Source: Pneumocystis sp. 'macacae'
Taxonomy: Eukaryota > Ascomycota > Pneumocystomycetes > Pneumocystales > Pneumocystaceae
DNA: 64,000 nucleotides
Reading direction: 5' to 3'
NCBI GenBank assembly: GCA_018127085.1
Contig: CM030732.1
Span: 186,001 to 250,000 of the forward strand
Shown piece after piece: positions 47,022 to 55,542 of this stretch. The notes beneath the pieces were generated by a model, which did not search any database, was not told where the DNA came from, and worked only from the letters and a program-made list of their open reading frames with translations. The first letter of the stretch is position 1. Every line of letters begins with the position of its first letter. The translations under genes were made by a program, and so were the position numbers.

Positions 47022-49572
47022 ATGGCCGACGAAAAGGACGCCGCCGACACCGCCGACGCACACACCGCCCTCCAGACACTCCGCAGCCAGCCGCCGCCCG
47101 ACGCCCTGCTCCACGCCCTCCAGACCATCGCCCGCCTCCACAGCACACACTCCCCGGCCGTTGCCGGCCACCTCGGCGCCACCATCACCTGTGTCCTCGT
47201 CGACTCCATCCTCCCTGCACACCTCCCACCCATCTTCTCCGAGAAAACCCCCGCCACCCACGCCCTCAGGGCCGCTCTTGCCGCCTGTCTCTCAACCGTC
47301 CGTGCACTCAACGCACTCCTCCTCCGCATCAAGACCGTCTCCGAGACCCCTCCCGCCACTGTCTCCCCCGCCTTCTTCCACCACATTGCCGACCTCCTTG
47401 CGCTGCTCCAGGACATCCTCTGCTTCGAACAGACCCTCGTCCCTGCCTGGATACGCTGCCACCCCCCTCCCAACCCCGGCCCCGCTCTCTGGAACGACTA
47501 TGTTGCGCTTGTTGCTGGCGGCCGCATCCTTGGCACTGCCTCCCAGGCACTCCTGACGCTCTGGCGCCACTCGCCTCTCGATGCCCGGCCCTCCTTCTGG
47601 GTCTCTGACGGCCCCGCCTATGCGCGCCGCCTCGCTGGCCTCCTCCTTGCGTCCCTCGACGACCCCCGCTTCTCGTCCTCCATGGAGCACGGCTTCTCCC
47701 GCCTCCTTGGCCGCCTCCTCTCGCTTGGCCACACTGGTCAGTCTGCGCCCTGCCCTCACCCTAACCCTCTACCCTAACCCCCACCCTGCCCTACCCTTTC
47801 TCTGTCTGCCCTCACCCTGCCCTACACATCATCCGCCTGCCCTAACCCTCACATGCATGCCCTGCCCTAGCCCTCCGCAGCCGACCACAGCACCGCTGAC
47901 ATGCACAGGCCCGCTTGTCTCGCCGCTCTTCCCGGCCGGCCTCCTGCCTCTCCACCGGATTGCCCGCCTCCTGACGGCCTCCCAGAAGACCCTCTATGTC
48001 CACGCCCTCCTTGCCCTTGCCGACCGCTCCTCCGGACACCCTGTCCTCGCCGAGACACTTGCTGCCCTCCTCGCTGCCGACTCCTCCCTCGCCTCCATCC
48101 TGTCCCAGTGGCTGCATTCCCAGCCGTCCTCGGTCCCCGTCCGCCGCGCGGTTGTCGCTGCATATGTCTCCTTTGTGGGCGGTACGTCATCTCCTGCTGG
48201 TCTCTCTGACTCCCCAGACTCCTGTGCACGGGACACCCTCCTGTCTGTGTGTTCCAGATGGGCATCACGTGCCTTCATTGCCTGTGCACCGCTCTCTGAG
48301 CAGGAAGGTGGGTTGGCTGATGCAGTGCTGACCTCAGTCCTTACACAGACACTCCTGCTCTTTGTTGCTGTCCTCTCCTCTGCCTCCCTCGACGCCTTCT
48401 CCCACGCAGCCCCCTATCTCGACGGGCTGACCAACAGACTCGGTGCGTCTTCTGAGCGTGCACGCTTTCTCGGCATGGTTGTTGGCGAGGCCCTGACCCG
48501 CCGCCTCTTTCCTGCCGCCCCCGACAGGTGGCTCACCTTCGATGTCGACGACACCCGGTCGCCCGAGGCCGACTCCTGGCGCACCCTTGCGGGTGTCCCT
48601 TCTTCCTCGCCCGCCTCCGCCCCTGTGCCTCCGCCCACTCCGCCCCCGCAGCCGCTGCCCAGCCCGGACAGCAGCCCCGGCCTTGTGCCGTATGCGCTGC
48701 CCGCAAGCAGCAGCGACGCCGACTCTGACGACGAGTCCCTGTCCGACGACCCCTCTCTTGCCCCCCGCGTCGCTGCACCCGTCTATATCCGCGAGCTTAT
48801 CGCGCTCCTCCGCGACGCGTCCTATGAGCGCGTCCGCGTCGCGCTCCGCGTCGCGCCAGCACTCATCCGCCGCAAGGCCGCCTTTGGCTCCGAGCTTGGG
48901 GCCCACGCACTGACGCTTGCCCGCCTCCTCTCTGCACTCAACGACGAGTTTGCCGTCCCCCGCTTTGTCGAGCGCAAGCTTGCCGCCCTTGCCGCTCTCG
49001 TTGCCGCCTGTCCCGACCCCGTCGGGCCCTATCTTGTCGACGAGTACTTCACCGGCGACATCTCCGTCCAGCAGCGCTCGCTCATCCTCTCTGCACTCGC
49101 CCTCGCTGCACAGGAGATCGCTGCGCCCGCTCCACAGCCCTTCCCGTCCCGCCTCCTGCCGCCCGCGGCCCACCGCCGCCTGTTGCCGGGCAACGGCGCA
49201 CCCCCTGTGCGCGCACCCGCAGCGGTCTGCGCGTCTCTGCTGCGGCCGCTCGCCGCACAGTGTGCGCGCTGGTGGCGCGGCGCACCGGACAGCTGCGCAG
49301 CGTATGTGTCCCGTCCCGCAGCACTGACCGACAGACTCGCAGACGCACTGCTTGCGCGCCAACTCGCACAGACAGTCGGCGTCCTCGCCGCATGTGCAGT
49401 GCTCGACAGCGACACCGCAGCAGAAGCAGCAGCACTGCTGCACGCACTGCACACACACCCCGACACAGGCGTCCAGGACGCAGCAGCGGCGGCACAGGAG
49501 GTGCTCGGCACACGGACACCCGGCACGTGCACCCGTAACAAAGATTTTCAGTGGACACTCCGGACGCACTGA
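47022..49572 (+). CDS. TEL2: Telomere length/PIKK-stability protein Tel2
   Basis: Scaffold of the TTT complex (Tel2-Tti1-Tti2) that, with Hsp90, stabilises ATM/ATR/TOR-type kinases. Exons 47022-47736, 47909-48181 and 48218-49572 give about 780 residues, normal for fungi. N-terminal helical repeats (LHALQTIARLHSTHSPAVAG, LLALLQDILCFEQTLVPAWI) lead to ERARFLGMVVGEAL, an acidic linker (SSSDADSDDESLSDD) and the diagnostic C-terminal domain: YIRELIALLRDASYERVRVA, APALIRRKAAFGSELGAHAL, CPDPVGPYLVDEYFTGDIS and VQQRSLILSALALAAQEIAA. Codons end mostly in C or T, and the protein is Ala/Pro/Leu-rich, unlike AT-rich neighbours. A 30 nt stretch at about 48307-48336 could also be an intron. The stop is 27 bp before the WHI3-like ATG. 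Confidence 0.88.
47737..47908 (+). repeat. TEL2 intron 1 with degenerate telomere-like CCCTAA/CCCT repeats
   Basis: 172 nt intron (GTCAGT to TGCACAG, branch-like CTGAC near 47,896) joining HTG to PLVSPLFPAG in frame. Exact CCCTAA hexamers occur at 47,759-47,764, 47,772-47,777 and 47,840-47,845. They lie among many CCCTGC, CCCTAC and CCCTCA variants, so nearly the whole intron is built from CCCTNN-like units. It is several times longer than the usual 35-60 nt introns here. The minus strand would be G-run rich and could fold into G-quadruplexes. Confidence 0.75.
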
Positions 49573-49599
49573 TGTTTGGCGCGGAGAGCGGCAGCGGCG

Positions 49600-50718
49600 A
49601 TGGGTGTGCAGCGCACAAACGACAGTGACGGCCGCGACACAGACCGCGGCGGCACAGGCCTCGGCACACGGGGACGGACAGGCGCCCGGCTGGTCGTCCG
49701 GCGCGGTCTGCCGCGGGACGCCACAGACCGGGAAGTTGCGGCTCTGTTTTTCTTTGCACGGGGATGCACAGGGACAGTGGCAGGGACAGAGGGCACAGAG
49801 GCCGATGGCAGTGCGCCACAGGCAACAGCATACTTTGAGAGCGGAGAAGCAGCACGGGCAGCACAGGCAGTGCTGCAGGCAAAGACCTGGGGGGGCTGGG
49901 GGGGCGAAGACATAGACACAGAGGTGGTCGACGACCAGGGCGGGTCGCCCGGGACCACACACCACCCACAGACAAGCCGGCTGGCACAGTACTGCGGGGG
50001 AGCACGGGAGACAAAGGGGGGGGAGTGGATGCAGGCGTTCTGCGGAGTGCCGTATGGATACGGGGTCTATGGGGCTCCGGGACCAGGGGGGACAGGACAG
50101 GAGGTGTGCACAGAGGGCTGGGGGATGGGGGGGAGCGGGTATGGGGGGGAGGGAGAGGGCATGCATGGGGGACAGTCGCCAGGGATGCGGCGGGGACAGA
50201 TGGTGGGGGTGGGGGGGTCGCCAAACGGGTTTGGGGGGCGGGGGGAGGGGATGGGGGGGTATTTTGTGAACACGGGGTGTGGATATGGGGTGGGGAGCCA
50301 TGTGCGGGTGAGCACGAATCCGGCGGACCAGAATCCGCCGTGCAACACGCTGTATGTGGGGAATCTGCCGGTGAGCACGACGGAGGAGGAGCTGCGGAGC
50401 CTGTTTTCGCGGCAGCCGGGGTACCGGCGGCTGTGCTACCGGACAAAGTCGAATGGGCCGATGTGTTTTGTTGAGTTTGAGGATGTGGGGTATGCAATGA
50501 AGGCGCTGGGGCTGCTGCAGGGGGTGTGCCTGTCGAGCTCAGTGAAGGGGGGGATCCGGCTGAGCTTCAGCAAGAATCCGCTGGGGGTGAGGAGCAGCGG
50601 GGTGGTGGTGGGGCACTATGGGGTGCAGGGGAATGGGTTTGCGGGGGGGCTGCATGGACAGGCGGGGTTTGGGGTGGGGGCGGCATGGGCGGGGGTGAAC
50701 CAGCTGCTGGGGAAGTGA
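49600..50718 (+). CDS. WHI3: Whi3-like RNA-recognition-motif protein
   Basis: Cytoplasmic mRNA-binding protein family; Whi3 retains cyclin mRNAs and tunes cell-cycle commitment in yeast. I chose the ATG at 49600 ([18 protein letters not shown]). A degenerate N-terminal RRM-like region reads [21 protein letters not shown] long Gly-rich low-complexity linker follows (about residues 125-235, e.g. [17 protein letters not shown]). The C-terminal RRM is strongly Whi3-like: [58 protein letters not shown]. No intron. The coding strand is packed with G runs, and the Gly richness probably reflects this composition. The 27 bp spacer to TEL2 leaves almost no room for a promoter. Confidence 0.85.
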   Translation: MGVQRTNDSDGRDTDRGGTGLGTRGRTGARLVVRRGLPRDATDREVAALFFFARGCTGTVAGTEGTEADGSAPQATAYFESGEAARAAQAVLQAKTWGGWGGEDIDTEVVDDQGGSPGTTHHPQTSRLAQYCGGARETKGGEWMQAFCGVPYGYGVYGAPGPGGTGQEVCTEGWGMGGSGYGGEGEGMHGGQSPGMRRGQMVGVGGSPNGFGGRGEGMGGYFVNTGCGYGVGSHVRVSTNPADQNPPCNTLYVGNLPVSTTEEELRSLFSRQPGYRRLCYRTKSNGPMCFVEFEDVGYAMKALGLLQGVCLSSSVKGGIRLSFSKNPLGVRSSGVVVGHYGVQGNGFAGGLHGQAGFGVGAAWAGVNQLLGK

Positions 50719-51003
50719 GGGCGAGGATATCCGGTGTTTTGGGGGAGGGAGGGCATTTTGGGGTCTGGCAGGGATTGCAATATGTTTTGTTTATTTTGAG
50801 CAGTTTTGTTTTGTTTAGGCACAGTTTGCTGTATACGTTATACATTTCATGTTATATATGAGCAGTGGTGCAGTGGGTGCGGAGACTTATGCGGGCGGGG
50901 AGCGTTGCCGGAGCGACGGCAGACGTCGAGAGTCAGAGGGTGGTGGAGACGGTCTTTGGGTCTGGAAGGACTGGAGAACGGGGTAGAGGGGATGTGGTAG
51001 GCG
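50719..51003. promoter_or_regulatory. AT-rich notch and promoter before the lipase gene
   Basis: 285 bp between the WHI3-like stop and the lipase start. Within the GC island, 50,770-50,860 drops abruptly to AT-rich sequence (TTTTGTTTAGGCAC, TATACATTTCATGTTATATA), then GC returns from about 50,865. The AT notch likely holds the WHI3 terminator and the lipase core promoter. A 43-codon frame from the ATG at 50858 ends before the lipase ATG and may be an upstream ORF. Confidence 0.5.
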
Positions 51004-52199
51004 ATGGCGTCGTCGCTGCGCTCGCTGAAGATATGTTTTTCGGCGTTTTTTTCGAAATCGGTGCCTTTTTTGTCGCTTTGTGATCTGAACATCAGACAGG
51101 TGATTTCTGACATGTGCACGAGACCGGCACAGCGAGAGCGGTTTGCATATGGGCCGGCGGCAAAGACGGACGGCAAGAGGCCGTCAGACAAGTGGCGTTT
51201 TCTGCTTCCCATCCAGTATTCATATCATTCACCCCAGTACCCGATTGTATTGTGCCATGGTAGGTGTCTGGCGGTGGAGCAGGGCTTACGGTGCAAGGGC
51301 TTGGGTTTTTTGAGAAGGTTCCGTCGTCTTTGCCGACGTTTCAGCTCCACTACTGGGGATCTATTTTTGAGTCTTTGAAGAAGCTCGGGTGCCAGGTTTA
51401 TGTGACCCGAGTGCCCAGCACGGGCACGATTGCACATCGTGCCAGAGAGCTTAGCAGACAGCTGTCTTTGATGGTCAAGGGGAAGCGGGTCAACCTTGTT
51501 GCTCACAGCATGGTGTGTTTTTCCAGGTTTCAAGGCTTGTGGTTAATTATGCACAAGGGAGGACTAGATTGCCGATATCTATTGTCAAAGCGTTTATACA
51601 CAAATTATTATCCTGTCTCGTTAACGACTTTGTCGTGTCCCCACCGTGGATCGCCTTTCATGGACTGGTGCCGAGACTATCTTGGGCTTGGTCGTGTTTT
51701 TCCTCATTCAACTGGTGTCGTAAAAGATGATTCTATTACGAAAAATGCTCGGTTTTCAAGTAGTTCGTGCAAAAAGAATGAAAGCAATTCATCCATTTCA
51801 TCAACTATTTTGACAAGTATCATGTTTTCTCAAACAATGGATACTCCTGCATATGCTAATTTAACGACTACATATTTGAAGGAATCCTTTAATCCCTTTA
51901 TCTTGGACTCATTAGAGGTGAAATATTATTCGTTCGCTGCTGTTGCATCTTCTGTACCCATATGGCATCCTTTGTATCTTCCAAATCACGTTGTTTCCCA
52001 AGCAGAAGGTATTCGCAATGATGGTTTGGTAAGTGTTGAAAGCGCAACATGGGGGAAACTGCTAGGGATATTGGATTGTGACCATTGGGAACTGCGGGGC
52101 AGAAGAATAGGTGTAGGAACAGCATTTAGTAAACGAAATTTTGATGTAAATGATTTTTATTGTGCTCTAGCAACACATTTATGGAACGAAAGTTTTTAA
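51004..52199 (+). CDS. TGL2: Alpha/beta-hydrolase triacylglycerol lipase, Tgl2-like
   Basis: Predicted neutral lipid lipase, mitochondrial in yeast. It starts MASSLRSLKICFSAFFSKSV, a plausible targeting or anchor sequence. Two introns (51260-51297 and 51513-51557) assemble YPIVLCHGLGFFE, the oxyanion HG motif, HYWGSIFESLKKLGCQVYVT and VNLVAHSMGGLDCRYLL, with the nucleophile Ser in HSMGG. SLTTLSCPHRGSPFMDWC follows. A C-terminal GIRNDGLVSVESATWG (Asp-containing) and CDHWEL (His) complete the triad. About 370 aa. Exon 1 is GC-rich, exon 3 AT-rich, so the island edge passes through this gene. The SCPHRGS motif is typical of the bacterial-like/Tgl2 lipase family. Confidence 0.86.
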
Positions 52200-52505
52200 A
52201 TGTATTTCCATTTACAAAACTTTAACAAATTTCAGTCATTTTAGTTCATGTTTTGTGTATTATTTGCAAATTATTTGCAAAAATATTTATTCGGATTTTT
52301 ATTATCATGTTTATAGAAAAAGTTAAAAATCATTAGAAGCGTGCCATGAACGTACTAGAAGCGTAGCAAAGATGCACTAGAGACTTGAGAAGTTAGGATT
52401 TATATCATAGAAACTGGTCTATATTGATATGTTTTCATTTAAAACAAGTCATTTCTAATATATACAATGATATCCCCTCTAGGGATTTTCCTAAGATGTT
52501 TGTCA
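52200..52505. other. Convergent intergenic region after the lipase gene
   Basis: 306 bp, AT-rich, with two near-copies of TAGAAGCGT (52,333-52,341 and 52,359-52,367). These are too short and few to call a repeat family. It should hold the lipase and kinase 3' ends. No RNA gene recognised. Confidence 0.4.
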
Positions 52506-54499
52506 TTAACATGGTGATTTCTTGAGTTTTCTTAATAAATCTACGGGAATATGATCATGTTTTACTCTTGCTTCCATTTGCTTAAAACAGTCTTTGTTAG
52601 ATACATCTACTTTCCCGTGAGAATCAATCTCTTGCCCTTTATCTAAAGCACAACACTCTATCCGTTGAACAAATTTAGAATTTAGTACTTCTTCAGCTGA
52701 TAATCGTTCATTAGGATCAGGATTAAGCATTCTATAAATAGTATGTTGAGCGCTGGCTTTCCAATGCTTAAAAGGAGCATATGAGGGAAGTTTTTCATCT
52801 TTGACTCCATTCGTAGCGCAAATAGGAGAATATAGTGGAGACATATCCGTAAAACTTGAAATAGATGGTACTGATGCTGATAAAGGTAAGACTGATGAGT
52901 CAACATTAGTCTGGTGTGATGCAAAATTCGACGATAATGAGTCTGAGGGATCAATAAATTTTGTTCGAAACTTTTTAAATGCATCTAAATAGTTGTCATA
53001 ATGCTTGTCACCAGGTATTGCTTTAACAAAAAGTGTCCCACCCCAGGTGAGACAAAAATAAACAATTGCACAAGACCAAATATCTACTTTAAAGCCATCA
53101 TATTCTAGTATATGTTAAAATGATACATATTACAAAAAATGAAGAAAGTGATACTACCTTTTTGCATAAATACTTCGGGAGCGATATAAGCACCACTTCC
53201 ACATATCCCACGACACTTTTTGGCCTTTTTTCCACCATCAGGGGAGTCCTTATTAAACAATACATCACTTGTTCCAAAATCTGTAATTTTAAGAATACCA
53301 TTATAATTAAGAAGTAAATTTTCAGGCTTAATATCCCTATGTGCAATCCCCTCGGAATGCAAATAATAAATCCCCCGAAGTAGCTGTTTAAAAAGACAGT
53401 TTCTAAGATTTGGCGCCATTTCTTTAGGCTCCGGCTCTGCAGTCCAATCGACCATGGATTTAATAAGAGAATGAAGGTCGCCCGCGGCACAGAATTCCAT
53501 TATTTCACACCATGAATCCGCACTGAGAGCATGATCATCTAAACAAATGTCAACAGCACGTACAACGTTTGGATGGTCAACGCGTCGTTGAATCGTCCAT
53601 TCGCTTGCAAGTTTTTTAAGATAATCTTCTTTTCTTTCTGATCTACTTTTCTTTCTGAAAGTTTTTACCGCAAAAAGGCCAGAATCTCCACCAGTGCTTT
53701 CAATACTTGAATGACATCCGGGTTTAAGGCTAACAACTTGGACAGTAGCTGTTGCACCCGAACCGATATCTTTTTTCCGGAATCCGTGATGTGTGTTTCG
53801 ATAGATATACCGCTCCTTTAATTTAATAATGCCTTCTCGGTTAATAAATTGCTGGATTCCCATGCTTAATGAACGGTTCCTGAAAATCTTTGATTTCAAT
53901 CCTGATCCAAGTTCTGCACAAGCATGGTTCAAAATATCCGGAGAATCCGCATATATTGACTCAGCCATGTCAGATGTTTCACTTTTAATAGATTCCGGAA
54001 TAATAGGACAGCAGTCATACATGATTCCTTTAGATAACAAAGGTTTATCATGCCCATTAATTTTATGATGATCTTCATGACTATCGAAAAGCTCTGATGA
54101 ATTCCTGCTATGATGTAGCCTTGGTATATCTGCGAGATCCACATCTGAGGGAGGGTAAGATGAAAAATCATCAAATTGCTCGATTTCTTTTGCAAGATTG
54201 CTAGATACACAATCTGTCTCTGTATTCAATGAAAAAGATCGCTGATGCCCAATCGATGAAATAAACATATTGGATTCTTGCGGAAACTCCAGTCCATGAA
54301 GTGATCTAGAAAATGTGGTTCCATTTTCCCTTGCTGCTGATACTGCCAGAGAGGTAATTGCTGACATCGATGATGTCTTCTGCAGGATCCTGGGCCACGA
54401 AGACTCCCTTTCTAGCACTACTGACGTGTGTTTAGACATATTATGCAGGTTTCTTGTCTCTTTTCTTATTTGTGGAAGATGTGTTATAAAAGCTGACAT
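52506..54499 (-). CDS. Ser/Thr protein kinase, Npr1/Hal4/Hal5-type
   Basis: Fungal kinase family that controls nutrient and ion transporters at the plasma membrane. It starts [20 protein letters not shown], with a ~230 aa Ser-rich, low-conservation N-terminus. The kinase domain has the glycine loop [18 protein letters not shown], the Lys in [11 protein letters not shown], the catalytic loop [21 protein letters not shown] in [12 protein letters not shown], and [15 protein letters not shown]. After an intron at about 53105-53155, [17 protein letters not shown] and the C-lobe with [20 protein letters not shown] follow. It ends [20 protein letters not shown] and the acidic insert are typical of this fungus-specific family; exact orthology among Npr1, Hal4/5 or Hrk1 is not resolved. 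Confidence 0.83.
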
Positions 54500-55542
54500 A
54501 ATTCCATGATTATATGCTTTTTAAACTCCCTTTACGCCGTCTGAAACACTGCAATTTTTGGTTGTCTCGCCCAAATACTGTCTTGTATGCGCTTTCTTGT
54601 TGATCTTTAGGTTACTAATTTCAAGTACGAAATTAAATATGAAAAAATGTTCTATACTTCTTAAAGTTTTTATACAATTCCAATCTATAACTACGCAGAG
54701 CTTTTGTAGATACTTTTTCCTATCTTTTTTACTTTTTATTTTTCTGCTAAAAATGATTACTTTTGATTAAAAATATACTCGTTTGATTCTCTTGATGTGT
54801 CCTTGTTTGACTTCCCGTGTATAGTGTTGCCTAAGCAACGTTAATGTTGCTTCTATCGTATCTGTTTTTGCCAAAATATATGATATTTTTAAAATACTTA
54901 TAAGATTTTTAGTTGTGTTTTAAAAAATATATATCTTTTATTTAGATGATTTTCAAGTGTTTCTATAAGCCTTAAACTTTTAAATACTGCTTTTTATTTG
55001 AGATCAGAGTCCCGAATCGTGTGAATAGGGTTTTGTCGGATCTAATCAGCACTCCGTTGTAGGGTTAAACCTTAATAAGATGAGACAAAGAATAAGAGGA
55101 TAAAAAACAGTAAACTAGAAGAAGCGTAAAAGAGTTAGAAGTATAAATATGTCTTTTTCTACTATTTTCCTACTTTAAATATTTTTAAGTATCTTCAAGG
55201 AACTACTTTTAATGGAAAGCTTAATTATTGGAACTCGATAAATGGTTAAGGAGTTTAATTTTGTATAAATTAAAAGGGTAAAATGAATCTGTTTGAATCC
55301 AGTATAAGAAAGACAGATGCATATAATCTGATTATATCAGATATCAAAATGAATATGGATGTAGAAAAAACAAGCAATAAGTGTATTTTGGAGAAGATTG
55401 TAAAAAGAACGTTTGTGATACCAGTTAAAATCGATTGATGTAAGTGTAAATAAGATTTATTGGTGATTAGAAAAAATGTATAAAAAGTGCATAAAATAAT
55501 GTAAAATCGAGAGATGGATGAATAAAAATGTAAAGAAACAAA
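54500..55542. promoter_or_regulatory. Large region upstream of the kinase gene and downstream of the septin gene
   Basis: 1,043 bp. A small perfect hairpin GTTGC-CTAA-GCAAC lies at 54,826-54,839. Two AGGGTT elements, at about 55,026-55,033 (TAGGGTTT) and 55,055-55,063 (TAGGGTTAA), occur in a stretch less AT-rich than its surroundings (54,990-55,080). An uncharacterised small RNA or a regulated promoter is conceivable, but I recognise no known RNA class. A 70-codon plus frame at 54558-54770 is AT-driven and hydrophobic and not supported. Confidence 0.4.

Larger units (their letters stand above)
46200..51550. other. GC-rich, strand-skewed island with gradient edges
   Basis: About 5.3 kb in which base composition is inverted relative to the rest of the window. 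By hand count, 47,041-47,100 has 13 A/T in 60 and 50,161-50,220 has 16, whereas 44,221-44,280 has 9 G/C in 60 and 51,721-51,780 has 19. The island spans TEL2 and WHI3 and fades within the dynein LIC 3' exons and the lipase 5' half. The C-to-G bias reverses: 47,341-47,400 holds 32 C and 8 G; 50,161-50,220 holds 9 C and 34 G. Codon third positions follow: C/T in most of TEL2, more A near 49.2-49.9 kb, G in most of WHI3. Edges are approximate because the change is gradual. Confidence 0.9.

Noticed and set aside
48334..50301. 655-codon open frame on the minus strand, and another of 471 codons at 49082-50497
   Set aside because: Both are antisense to TEL2/WHI3 in GC-rich DNA where stop codons are rare. 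They are Cys/Pro/Ser/Arg-rich with no domain, while the plus-strand proteins have clear Tel2 and RRM domains.
46200..51550. Horizontal transfer or an inserted bacterial/viral segment
   Set aside because: The genes are conserved eukaryotic ones with introns, and GC changes gradually inside the two flanking native genes. No integrase, terminal repeats or mobile genes were seen.
52330..52370. Near-repeated TAGAAGCGT after the lipase gene
   Set aside because: Two short copies only; not enough for a repeat family or a C/D-box RNA.
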